Assembly (NCBI GenBank): GCA_030549205.1
Contig: JAUKTV010000001.1
Span: 248,001 to 312,000 of the forward strand
DNA from: Apiosordaria backusii
Taxonomy: Eukaryota > Ascomycota > Sordariomycetes > Sordariales > Lasiosphaeriaceae
DNA: 64,000 nucleotides
Direction: 5' to 3'
A program made the translations under genes and the position numbers. Positions 56,154 through 64,000 of the stretch are shown here, piece by piece (the first letter of the stretch is position 1; each line of letters starts with the position of its first letter). The notes under the pieces were generated by a model. It ran no database searches. It was not told where the DNA came from and was given only the letters and a program-made list of their open reading frames with translations.

Positions 56154-56991
56154 ATGACACTCTCGGGATATGACGGCTCCTGCCAACTGGTCTCGGGTCT
56201 CGAACGATCGAACACTACAGAAGCGACTCTGTTCTCGACGGGCCCCTGCAGGACAATCGAGGCAAACTTGCCCGTGGCCAGCCAGCAAACCGATGAGTTC
56301 GATACTCCGTTGGACACTCTAATGAAGGCGGTTCAGGCCAAGAGGGAGAGTCACCCTATGTAAGTTAAATTGGCTTCCATAGCTTGCTTGTCCCGTCTGA
56401 CTTGCGAACAGAAATGTACCCTCTGCGACAAGGACTTTACTCAGTCCGGCAATCTCAAGGTCCACTTGCGTCGCCACAGTGGAGAGAAGCCGTTCTCGTG
56501 CAATCTGTGTGATAAGCGCTTCCCACAACGCGGAAACCTTCAGGCTCATATGAAGAGCCACGACAATGCTAGGCCGTTCATCTGCCTGCTCGATAACTGC
56601 AACAAACGATTTGCTGTTCGAGGAAACCTCAAGGTAGGTCCTTTGCATCGGCCTTAAGGCATAAGTCGTGGATACTAACGCCTTACAGACTCACCAAAAT
56701 AAGTTCCATGAGGAAACTATCAAAAGACTAACAACCACCACCGACCTGAGCACCGTCACATGCGAGGATAAAAAGTTGTTCGAGTACCTGTCCAGCCTCT
56801 ACAAGAACAGCAACAAGGGCATCAAGGGCCGAGGAAAGAGGCGAAACGTGGCCGTCATTGTGTCCCAACAAGGACACCTCAGCACAACAGTCAGCCCGAC
56901 GAATCGGGTATACCACCAGTCCCCTCACTTGGTCTCCCCCACCCCCACGGTCTGCCACCGCCAGCATTCTATCAACCGTATTCGCTCATGA
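56154..56991 (+). pseudogene. C2H2 zinc-finger factor, Azf1-like, probably frame-broken
   Basis: The first frame (56154-56359) gives Ile-Glu-Ala-Asn-Leu-Pro-Val-Ala-Ser-Gln-Gln-Thr-Asp-Glu-Phe, as precedes the fingers of fungal Azf1-like factors. The second (56412 on) has two classical C2H2 fingers with Thr/Ser-Gly-Glu-Lys-Pro-Phe-type linkers and a third (Cys-X4-Cys type). After an intron (GTAGGT...ACTAAC...TTACAG, about 56632-56690) it reads Thr-His-Gln-Asn-Lys-Phe-His, then Tyr-Lys-Asn-Ser-Asn-Lys-Gly-Ile-Lys-Gly-Arg-Gly-Lys, a family hallmark. The obvious first intron (56360-56411) leaves the frame off by one, so a base is lost or the gene is dead. It would be a nuclear transcription factor. 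Confidence 0.6.
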
Positions 56992-57669
56992 ATCGGGTAT
57001 ACGGTCTGCCACCACCAGCATTCAATGAACCGTATCTAAGTCAATAGTCTCACCTACGGTCGCGTCCGCCTGCCGTCTACAACATGGGCGGTCCAGGCAA
57101 GAGGCCTCAAAGCGGATGATGTACGATACGAATGAAAGCAGCATGTGCGGCGGTGTAGGGAACAATTGGGGGTCGGATGCCATCTAGGCATTCGCGGTGG
57201 TCCACAAAATTGACAGGACATTTCCCAGACATTTTCCCATCACAACCACCAAGAACCACAAACTGTCACTGCACTGCATTTCTCCCATACAAACTCCCAT
57301 ACTGTAGCTTGTTGGTATCATTTATAATCGTTGATTGAAAAGATTCCCATATTGCTGCCTTGGCCAAAGAGCTCAGTGGTAAGAAAGCTTTAGCAAGAGC
57401 TTTTGGGCGCTCAGATCTCATTTTTCAACTGCTGCTCTGCGAGGCATATACAATGGCAAAATATCATTGAAATCGGCTTGTTCCCAGAGCGGCCGCCCCA
57501 AATGCGGCCGCTAATCATGACCTCGGGCGTCTCGCCGGTCCCGTCGAAAGATGTGGTATACGGTCCGCCGTAGGGACTTGGACGCACATAGGGGTGCTGA
57601 ACTAGATGTGGGTGAGGGTGCGACTGTGAGTGCTTCAACCACATAGACCATCCTGGACGCTGCCGCTAT
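56992..57669. other. No gene; palindromic GC-rich site
   Basis: Contains GCGGCCGCCCCAAATGCGGC followed by CGC, an 8-bp inverted repeat, near 57490. Minus-strand frames are not protein-like. 57000-57060 duplicates the phrase GGTATACGGTCTGCCACC seen just before it. Confidence 0.35.
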
Positions 57670-58113
57670 TGCGGGTGGAGGTAAGGAAAGCGAAAGCGGA
57701 CGAGGAAAGCGAAGAGGGAGGCCAAGTGGTCAAAGAAATGCACACAGAACATCGCGCGTGAGCGCAATCCCGACCTGCGTGATGAATACGTGCACGAAAT
57801 ATCCTTCCTCCGTTCCGAACAGCTGGTCTTCATAGATGAGACAGGGGTGGATAGAAGCATCGGGACTAAGCGTAAGGGTTGGGCCCCCCGCGGAAAGCGG
57901 CCCCGTCAGATCAAGCGATTTCATCGAGGTCGGAGGTTCCAGATCCTCCCGACGTATATTAGGCAGGTTTGGGATGAGCATATTGGTTTTATTAGGGCCG
58001 ATTTTCCCTCTTTCTTGGAGGAGTGTGTCGAGGTTGTTGGTGCTCGGAAGGGAAGCGCCAGAGGTCACTTCCGGCAAGCTGGGATCTCCATTGATGATGA
58101 GCTGTCAGAATGA
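57670..58113 (+). mobile_element. Tc1/mariner-type transposase fragment
   Basis: The frame in use from about 57740 gives Asn-Pro-Asp-Leu-Arg-Asp-Glu-Tyr and then Leu-Val-Phe-Ile-Asp-Glu-Thr-Gly-Val-Asp, which contains the first catalytic Asp of DDE transposases. Arg-Lys-Gly-Trp-Ala-Pro-Arg-Gly-Lys follows, typical of fungal Tc1/mariner enzymes. After Phe-Gln-Ile-Leu-Pro-Thr-Tyr the sequence leaves the family; the second Asp and last Asp/Glu are absent. Inactive. GGACGAGGAAAGCGAA at 57695 has an inverted relative near 59000-59070, but I could not confirm terminal inverted repeats. Confidence 0.6.
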
Positions 58114-58235
58114 CAAGCCAGTGTATATTCCGTCTATGTAACAAACATGCTCTATCACTAGTCTTTAGGATGCATTATATTGATCAAGAAAAACCCCCCG
58201 GTCAATATAGAACTGAGGGTCGTTGTCCTCGTGAA

Positions 58236-58484
58236 CTAGCTCAAGATCAAAACCTCTGTCCAGTGAGGTTTGTGTAACCTAATCGTGACAGTGTTATCAG
58301 TAAATATGCAAGTTGTCGAACAACAAGGAGCCATACCGGCGAGAAAGGGACCTGGGTATCCGCGCAGCGGAGATGTGACCCATGAAACAGTGAACCAAAG
58401 AAAAAAGGTGACAATTGGAGTGACCAAAATGAAGTTGGGGAAGGTTGTTCCTGGCCCCCTGCTCTTCCCCTGATGCAGTCGCAT
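58236..58484 (-). pseudogene. Cytochrome P450, N-terminal fragment
   Basis: Starts at ATG 58484. After a hydrophobic anchor of about 20 residues comes Ser-Pro-Leu-Arg-Gly-Tyr-Pro-Gly-Pro-Phe-Leu-Ala, the proline-rich hinge of microsomal P450s. An intron-like GTATGG follows, and a next exon may begin GTTACACAAACCTC (Gly-Tyr-Thr-Asn-Leu). No haem-binding Cys region is found. Upstream on the same strand (58500-58640) a second frame (Pro-Leu-Tyr-Lys-Gly-Phe-Leu) may be another relic. Confidence 0.55.
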
Positions 58485-58995
58485 CGTCCTCCAGTCATAC
58501 CGCTAAAGGCATCCATGCAGGGGGAGTGTAACAGCATCCACCAGCTGTGGTTTTGTAAGCTGGATCTTCTTTCCAACCAGACCCTTGTCGAGGAAGCCTT
58601 TGTAGAGCGGGCGGATGGCGGGGACGCCTGATCTGACGACGGATATCTTTCAGGAAGACAACTGCTCATGAAATAGGGAGCTATGGGTTCGAAGTCTTGG
58701 AGCCCAACGCTATCTTTCCCCTTGGACAAATGTACAACACCCCAAACTTACCAGTAGGAGGTGTGTACTTGGGAAAATGCAGGAGGTGGAGCCCTCGACC
58801 ATGTGCACTGATTAAGGAATGGGTCGACGACGAACCCAAGACCATGTAGCAGGCTTCCTTTGGACTGGCGAGACGCCTAAGTTCATGATTCAACGTATTT
58901 GCCTCCGGAGCCAACCTTCTGCCTTGGCAAACCCCACTTATGAGCGCAGTTGAATTCTAAGGTTGAGCTGACAACATTGCCGCCTTGCTCACTGT

Positions 58996-59073
58996 TTTGC
59001 TTTCGCTTTTCCTCGCCCGCTTTTACTTTCCTCGTCCGCTTTTGCTTTCCTCGTCCACTTTTGCTTCCCTCGT
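58996..59073. repeat. 19-bp tandem repeat, about 3.5 units
   Basis: CGCTTTTGCTTTCCTCGTC and variants (58996-59073). Similar sequence in inverted orientation lies at 57680-57714. Confidence 0.6.
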
Positions 59074-59562
59074 GGAGAGTTAGCGCACGACCACCAACAA
59101 CTCAAATTTTGGTAATGGTTCCGGTGATCCCGGCGCTCGGAGATCTCGTCGGCGACGCAATGGTTCCAACGCTCGGAGAAGATCTTGTGAGGGCCTGGGC
59201 TGTCCGCAGTGATAAGCCAAGTCCAGCACAAACGTGCACGGACATCCAAACGTGATCCAGTCGTTCAGCTGAATCCTCAGCAAAACGCATTCCTTGCGAC
59301 AGCACACATATGTGTTAAACTAATCAGGGAGACCCACTGTTAAGAAATTAATATCTTGGCAGTGGGACTCAGGTAACCAGGTTCTAAGGCGGCCAGCCAC
59401 CTGGACCTTTCTCCCCAAGACAACCAACCAATTGACTAAGTTTGAACCCCATACCGTTGTTTAACACTATCATTCTACCCCAAGCGTATCGTCAGACAGA
59501 TATCTAGCTTAACATTAGCTATGAAAATAAAGTGACTAGCTTGCCCGGTACTCACATTAGAT

Positions 59563-59900
59563 CTAGGAAGTATGGGTAGGACAGTATGAATTCCTCTCGT
59601 CTTTCCAATTGTTGCAATTCCTGGCTCCACAAGTATGAGTATCACAAAAGCTTAGGAACTCAGTCGTACCGTTGTTTTCAACCCGCTTTCTTAGCTTCCC
59701 GCAATAAAGATCGCCGCACTCATGATAGTAACACCATTGACCTCTTCCATATTCAACCCCGCCATTTCCATCCCCACGCTCGCGGAGTGCCCTAGTCCTG
59801 CTGCATCTTATTGTTCTGCCATTCGTTGAGGTAAAGGTCCAAAAACAAAGGTCGCTCAGACCGGGCATTTGGAGGCTGCAAAGCACTTGAAAGCGATTTG
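59563..59900 (-). pseudogene. Cys/His-rich C-terminal fragment
   Basis: The frame to the stop near 59563 has Cys-Tyr-Tyr-His-Glu-Cys-Gly-Asp-Leu-Tyr-Cys, then Cys-Asp-Thr-His-Thr-Cys-Gly-Ala-Arg-Asn-Cys and Tyr-Cys-Pro-Thr-His. This Tyr-Cys-X2-His...Cys repeat pattern occurs in fungal uncharacterised Cys-rich proteins. Upstream sequence to 59943 lacks a true ATG (the frame opens with GTG). Probably a remnant. Confidence 0.35.
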
Positions 59901-59943
59901 ATTCGTACCAGCAAGCTGCGTGGTGGTATATATAACATTTCAC

Positions 59944-61869
59944 GTGTGTTTTGCGATGTTGACTAGCTTATTAAAGTACGAGGTAGAGGTACAGCAATAG
60001 TGATAGTAATTAGGCTTATTCTGACAATATGAGGGCGCACGGAGGATGAAAACAATGCGAGTAGAATGGATTTTTTTAGCAGCTGGCAGAGATAAATGCC
60101 TTCCTATATACCCGCACAGGGGAATGGCAACTGCTTACATGTTTAGGGACATCCATGTCAAATAGATCATGTGAGTCAGTTCTTACCAATAGCAGCAGAA
60201 CAGACAAACTTGCAGCATATGTAATGTGAAAGGCCTGTGTATCCTGACCAGTCACAAAATTGCCGCAGGTGTCGATTGCGTCAGATGCCGTGACACCAAG
60301 AGGCCTCCTCTCGCTTGGCATATCTAGGGCAACTTGAGTCCTATAGATCGGAGAACCTCTTTGGCCACATTCGGACCGAATGCCAACATAGCCGCAGTGA
60401 GGCATGTAGTCGCCGGTTAGGAAAGCGGAATATTGGCCTCCTGATCTATATCTGGGTCACACGCCGCCGGATCTGGGCTAGAGGGATGGCAAGAAGGAGT
60501 CCGATACAGCCCCCCAAAAGATGACGTGGCCTTGCTGCCCCCGCTACCTTCGCTCGACGGCACGGCAGATCGGGTCTGGGGAACGGAACTGGTTGGTGGA
60601 AACCTCAGTACGTGTGAGACAGCTCGGCGAGATTCTGCCTTGCCATGGGCGGTGCCAGACACGGAACGACAAAGGGGAGGCGTATGCGGATGGGCACGGG
60701 AACGCTTCGCATGAGAACACGCGTCAACACCGCTTCGGCTAAGCCGCTCTGGGCAACCTCCGGCTCCCTCATGGACTATGCGACCTCAAGCCAAGGGTCG
60801 TGATTCGTGGCGACACAATGTCCTGCGACGGCCCCTCTTTTCCCATGTCTCTCCTTTCTGTCTCGGCAATTGTATGATTGGCAGAGTCACGAGCGTCATT
60901 CTATTTCTTTTGCTGGTAGTCCCGGTATGTTCATTTCAGGGGGGAGCGACGTGGCCCTGTTGGCAATAGCCTGTCCCGTTTACCTGATTGGCGGGCTAAG
61001 AGCCTGATTGCTGTGTAGCATGTACTCATGTATTCTGATCCCATGTCCGCTGCATGTCTTCCTGTAGCTTGCGTGCCTTGCGATTGGATTAGTCTGTTCT
61101 TCCTGCCTATACCCGGCGTCCACCTTCTATCCGAATCCCTAGTCTTAACCGTCTTGTGATATCACAATCAGTGGTCTGACAACCCCGTGATAGAGAGGCT
61201 CTAGTGTAGCATGGAGCGGCCGGTGCCTCTTTATCATATTGGGTTTGGATGGCTGACAGCAAGCGGTATTACCCCTTTTACTTTGAGACAAACGCTAGCC
61301 CGACTTGGCTTTCAAGTTCCGCTGACACTGTGTCGGGCACGGAAGGAAGCTCGCTTTTACGCTGTACCTGAATCTCGTAGCCGAACAGACGCACATCATG
61401 GATGATGGTGATGGCAGTGTTGCAAGTGGCTAGTAAGCCGGTCTCGTGTCCCGCTGCGACAATGCCGCAGGCTGCAAAAGAATATAGTGCCCGATAATAC
61501 TTTGATGCGCCTCAGCGTAGCAGCCGGGACCTAGAAGACCATTGGTGCCGAATCCCAAAGGATTATGGATGAGATTTGACAAGAGGTAGCAAGGTCAAGG
61601 AACAGCTCAAGCCAAAAGGGATACCCAGATGTGGCAACGGGTAAATGAGGGCCCACCGAGCTTTGGTGACCGCCGCAAAGCCACGCAGGAGGCACTAAAC
61701 GCCCAGCTTGCGCAATCCCATACGGACTTGCGAGCTTCGATTGATGGCGGCATACATGGTCATGAGGGCACGACGGCTTTTTCGTCGCCCGGCCCAGAAG
61801 CACGCGTTTCCATCGCCCTACCTGTAGCTCCGTCGATCGCTCAGCCTGCGGCTCAACCAACCAAATACT
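59944..61869. other. No gene seen
   Basis: Several short frames but none protein-like. 61600-61870 is probably decayed upstream LINE sequence, since homology-like frames become recognisable from about 61870. Confidence 0.35.
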
Positions 61870-62646
61870 GCCAGTGGCATTGCGGGCACCGCTCATGACC
61901 CTACCAGACAAAGTAGGCAGGCATTCCAAGAGGGTCGATACAGCGTTACCAGGAAGCACACTCGACTACTATACGACCGCCTGTCTCGAAGCGAGGCCGG
62001 CGTGCTTGCCCAGCTCAGGACAGGCATGGCTAAGCTCAACTCATACCTCTACCGCATCAGAGCAGCACCGTCAGACCAATGCGCGTGCGGACAAGCAAGA
62101 GAGACTGTGGAACACTTCGTGTTTCGATGCAGGCAATGGACTGCACATTGTGCAGAGATGCTCCAATGCACGGACGTCCATAGGGGCAACCTCTCCTTCT
62201 ACCTGGGAGGAAAGTCACCCTCGGATGATAGGAACTGGTCCCCCAACATGCAGGCGGTGCGGGCAACGATACGTTTCGCCATTGCCACAGGTCGTCTGGA
62301 GACAGAACAACCGCAGAACGAAGCAAACTAACCTCACCATCCTTAACCCCGATTAACACCCCCCCTTCTTCTCGTGCCAGGCCGAGTAAGCGCGCTTCAA
62401 CCGCCGAGGATAGGACGTTGAACACTTGGAGATTGGCCTTCAAGCTAGCTTAGTACTCATGTTACTAACCTACGAGCAACCGCAGCAGAAAGGGTAGAAG
62501 TTTGAGGATATAAGCCAGAAAAGGAGGACGTACGGGCTTCAGGAGACCAGGATGCATTTTAGGAAATGTATTACTAGATGTGTGATAGTTGCCCTTTCGG
62601 GTTAAGCCCGCCGGGCGGAATAAATTGTGTGTGTGTGTGTGTGTGT
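61870..62646 (+). mobile_element. LINE (Tad1-like) 3' end
   Basis: Frame to TAA near 62331: Thr-Arg-Leu-Leu-Tyr-Asp-Arg-Leu-Ser-Arg...Gln-Leu-Arg-Thr-Gly, Cys-Ala-Cys-Gly-Gln-Ala-Arg-Glu-Thr-Val-Glu-His-Phe-Val-Phe-Arg-Cys (the Cys-His zinc knuckle at the C-terminus of Tad1-type retrotransposons), then Arg-Gly-Asn-Leu-Ser-Phe-Tyr-Leu-Gly-Gly-Lys. A 3' untranslated part follows, with AATAAATT and a (GT)n run at 62627-62646. The reverse transcriptase and RNase H core is missing. The same tail is inserted at 49865-50175. Confidence 0.7.
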
Positions 62647-62649
62647 ATA

Positions 62650-63190
62650 TGTCATCCAGCGGCGGCTCATTTGTTGTAACCTGATTGCCTATATCGGTGC
62701 TGGTTGTTTCGGTGATGCTGCCGTCCATATGCGAGCCCTCAGAACCGCTATGATCCGTCGCCTCTGACTGCAAAGTGGGCATGCTAGGCTGGACCTCGAC
62801 TGATTCGTCTTTGTCGGGGCTACTTTGGACCGGTTCAACAACGATCTCATCCGAGACTTCCTTCGCCCGCCTATGCTGCTTTCGAGTTCGGGTTCTCCGC
62901 TCGGTAGGTCTTCCGCCAATAAAAAGTTTCTCGAGCTAAGATAGATTAGCAATGGATTCTTTTGTACTTGGACAGATAATACTTACAAACTCGTTGACGT
63001 CTGGGATATCCATATCCTTAGGAAGGTATCCATTTCCCTTAAGTCTTCCATGGTTGGGATTCCAATACACAATGGCGATGAAAATGTTACAGGCACGCCC
63101 TGTTTGAACAGCCTTTCTCTGAGCGCTGTCTGTTCTTTTCCGGACTATGTCCTTCTGGGGCTTCGTATGACCGGTGGGATTTCTCGCCAT
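62650..63190 (-). pseudogene. Gene of unknown family interrupted by the LINE
   Basis: Starts at ATG 63190 (AAACATGGC). Exon 63190-62987 has 68 residues: Arg-Lys-Arg-Thr-Asp-Ser-Ala-Gln-Arg-Lys-Ala, Gly-Arg-Ala-Cys-Asn-Ile-Phe-Ile-Ala-Ile-Val-Tyr-Trp. A 51-bp intron follows (62936-62986, GTAAGT...CTTAG). The next exon is basic, then acidic and Ser-rich, to about 62650, where it runs into the (GT)n end of the LINE. The layout (basic helix then a strand beginning Cys-Asn) is faintly like MADS/SRF-type fungal proteins, but I would not assign it. The 3' part is lost beyond the LINE. Confidence 0.5.
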
Positions 63191-64000
63191 GTTTTTAGCA
63201 GGAACAGCAAGATTAAGCTCGACTTCGTATGCAGTAAAGGAAGACAGGTTCAGTTTCTGCTCTTCATTGGAGGCATCAACGCCGAATATCAACTAGGATG
63301 CCATCGCCTCACGTTTGCAGCCGTTCCCCAAGCAAGTCGCAACGTCGCACTCGCTCCTCGGGGGTTTTGCAGGGATTTCGAGCGCCAGAATTGGCTCTCG
63401 TTCGCGGATTCCAAGAGCCAAAAGCCGCTCCCATCTACAGTATACAGAGCCATGGACCAACCTCGCACACTCATCTTCACATGCTGCAGTTGGTGCGAAC
63501 GCCGTAGCGGCGTTGCACAGGAGGGCCAGAACCGGCTAGCCTCGTCCCGACAGTTTGGAAGCGAATCATGGACGAATCATTGATTTAGCCGCATTGGGCA
63601 GATGTTTTCAGGATACAAGGATCCGCGAGCCAATACGAATACTGTGTGGAAGAGGCGGGATTTTGCCGTCGCGCAGTTCCCCATCGCACGAGAATTGCAA
63701 GTTCTAAAGGTCCAAGCAGGATAGGGGCGCGTGAGTCCACAACTTCTGATGATTTTGCGCTACTGCCCGGGCCGGCGAGCCGGTCGGTTTAGGAGGCCCG
63801 ACCAACAACGTCTCATTCGGCCGTTGCTCGGTTTTCTTACAGTACATGTACCCCCATGAGCACCAATGGTGCTGTACTGTAAGCTAAGCTAAAGAGGAAA
63901 CTAAATGTGAAGTGCCAGGAGTGCGACACCATCTGGATTCGGCTGTGTTGCGGCCCGACGTGGTGGCACTTGAAGCCGCGGTTCGTCGCGTCTCTTGGCT
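63191..64000. other. No gene; one short inverted repeat
   Basis: 63836-63846 (CTTACAGTACA) is perfectly inverted at 63873-63883 with a 26-bp loop. Frames elsewhere (63050-63583) are not convincing. Confidence 0.45.

Noticed and set aside
55836..56288. Minus-strand 150-aa frame
   Set aside because: Overlaps the zinc-finger gene's first coding segment on the other strand and has no recognisable motif.
1..64000. tRNA, rRNA and CRISPR features
   Set aside because: No cloverleaf with a proper T-arm, no rRNA-like sequence and no regularly spaced direct repeats with unique spacers; CRISPR is not expected in a fungus.

Overview
The window reads as genomic DNA of a filamentous ascomycete (Pezizomycotina, most likely Sordariomycetes). 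Evidence: short 50-75 bp spliceosomal introns with GTAWGT-type donors and CTAAC/CTGAY branch points, fungal families (DUF3435 recombinase, Azf1-type C2H2 factor, fungal F-box, NLR-WD40 tail), and old repeats carrying C-to-T/G-to-A changes and TGG/CAG-to-TAG stops of the kind left by repeat-induced point mutation (RIP). I cannot name the species.

Layout. (1) 1-31.8 kb is accessory, repeat-rich DNA. It holds tandem repeats, RIP-damaged pseudogenes (PIF1-like helicase tail, F-box halves, coiled-coil tail, possible SNF2 tail), two copies of an unclassified repeat (16.4 and 26.4 kb), and several intact small genes: a 132-aa protein whose start codon is split by an intron (8.1-8.7 kb), two uncharacterised proteins (11.5-12.6 and 12.9-14.2 kb), a Cys-rich gene with one stop (20.8-21.6 kb) and a multi-pass membrane protein (23.1-24.0 kb). 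It ends in a RIP-damaged minus-strand copy of the 3' half of a DUF3435 recombinase gene (28.55-31.19 kb), a TA-flanked inverted-repeat element (31.27-31.81 kb) and a GMC oxidoreductase relic. (2) 33.3-44.7 kb is an orderly gene block: an RNase H1-type hybrid-binding protein, a single-pass Cys-rich membrane protein, PUS1, an uncharacterised protein, MED22, and a Cys-rich copper-type P1B ATPase carrying an apparent one-base frameshift. (3) 44.7-51.6 kb is a mobile-element module: a six-exon, apparently intact DUF3435 tyrosine recombinase (Starship-captain family) with zinc-finger-like motifs and a double chromodomain, preceded by 119-bp tandem repeats and followed by palindromic repeat arrays and a small LINE insertion. 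(4) 51.6-64 kb is again accessory: relics of an NLR-WD40 gene, an Azf1-like zinc-finger gene, a Tc1/mariner transposase, a P450 and a LINE that interrupts a minus-strand gene.

How it fits together. The block of conserved genes lies between two inverted copies of the recombinase 3' module (28.55-31.19 kb minus; 47.9-51.2 kb plus). The plus copy keeps an open reading frame and the minus copy is RIP-decayed. A third, cyclically permuted fragment of the same terminal repeat lies at 18.4-18.9 kb. The recombinase reads away from the metal ATPase, so its own downstream DNA would be the decayed 51-64 kb side if it follows Starship convention. Reading frames joined across introns were worked out by hand; no database search was possible.
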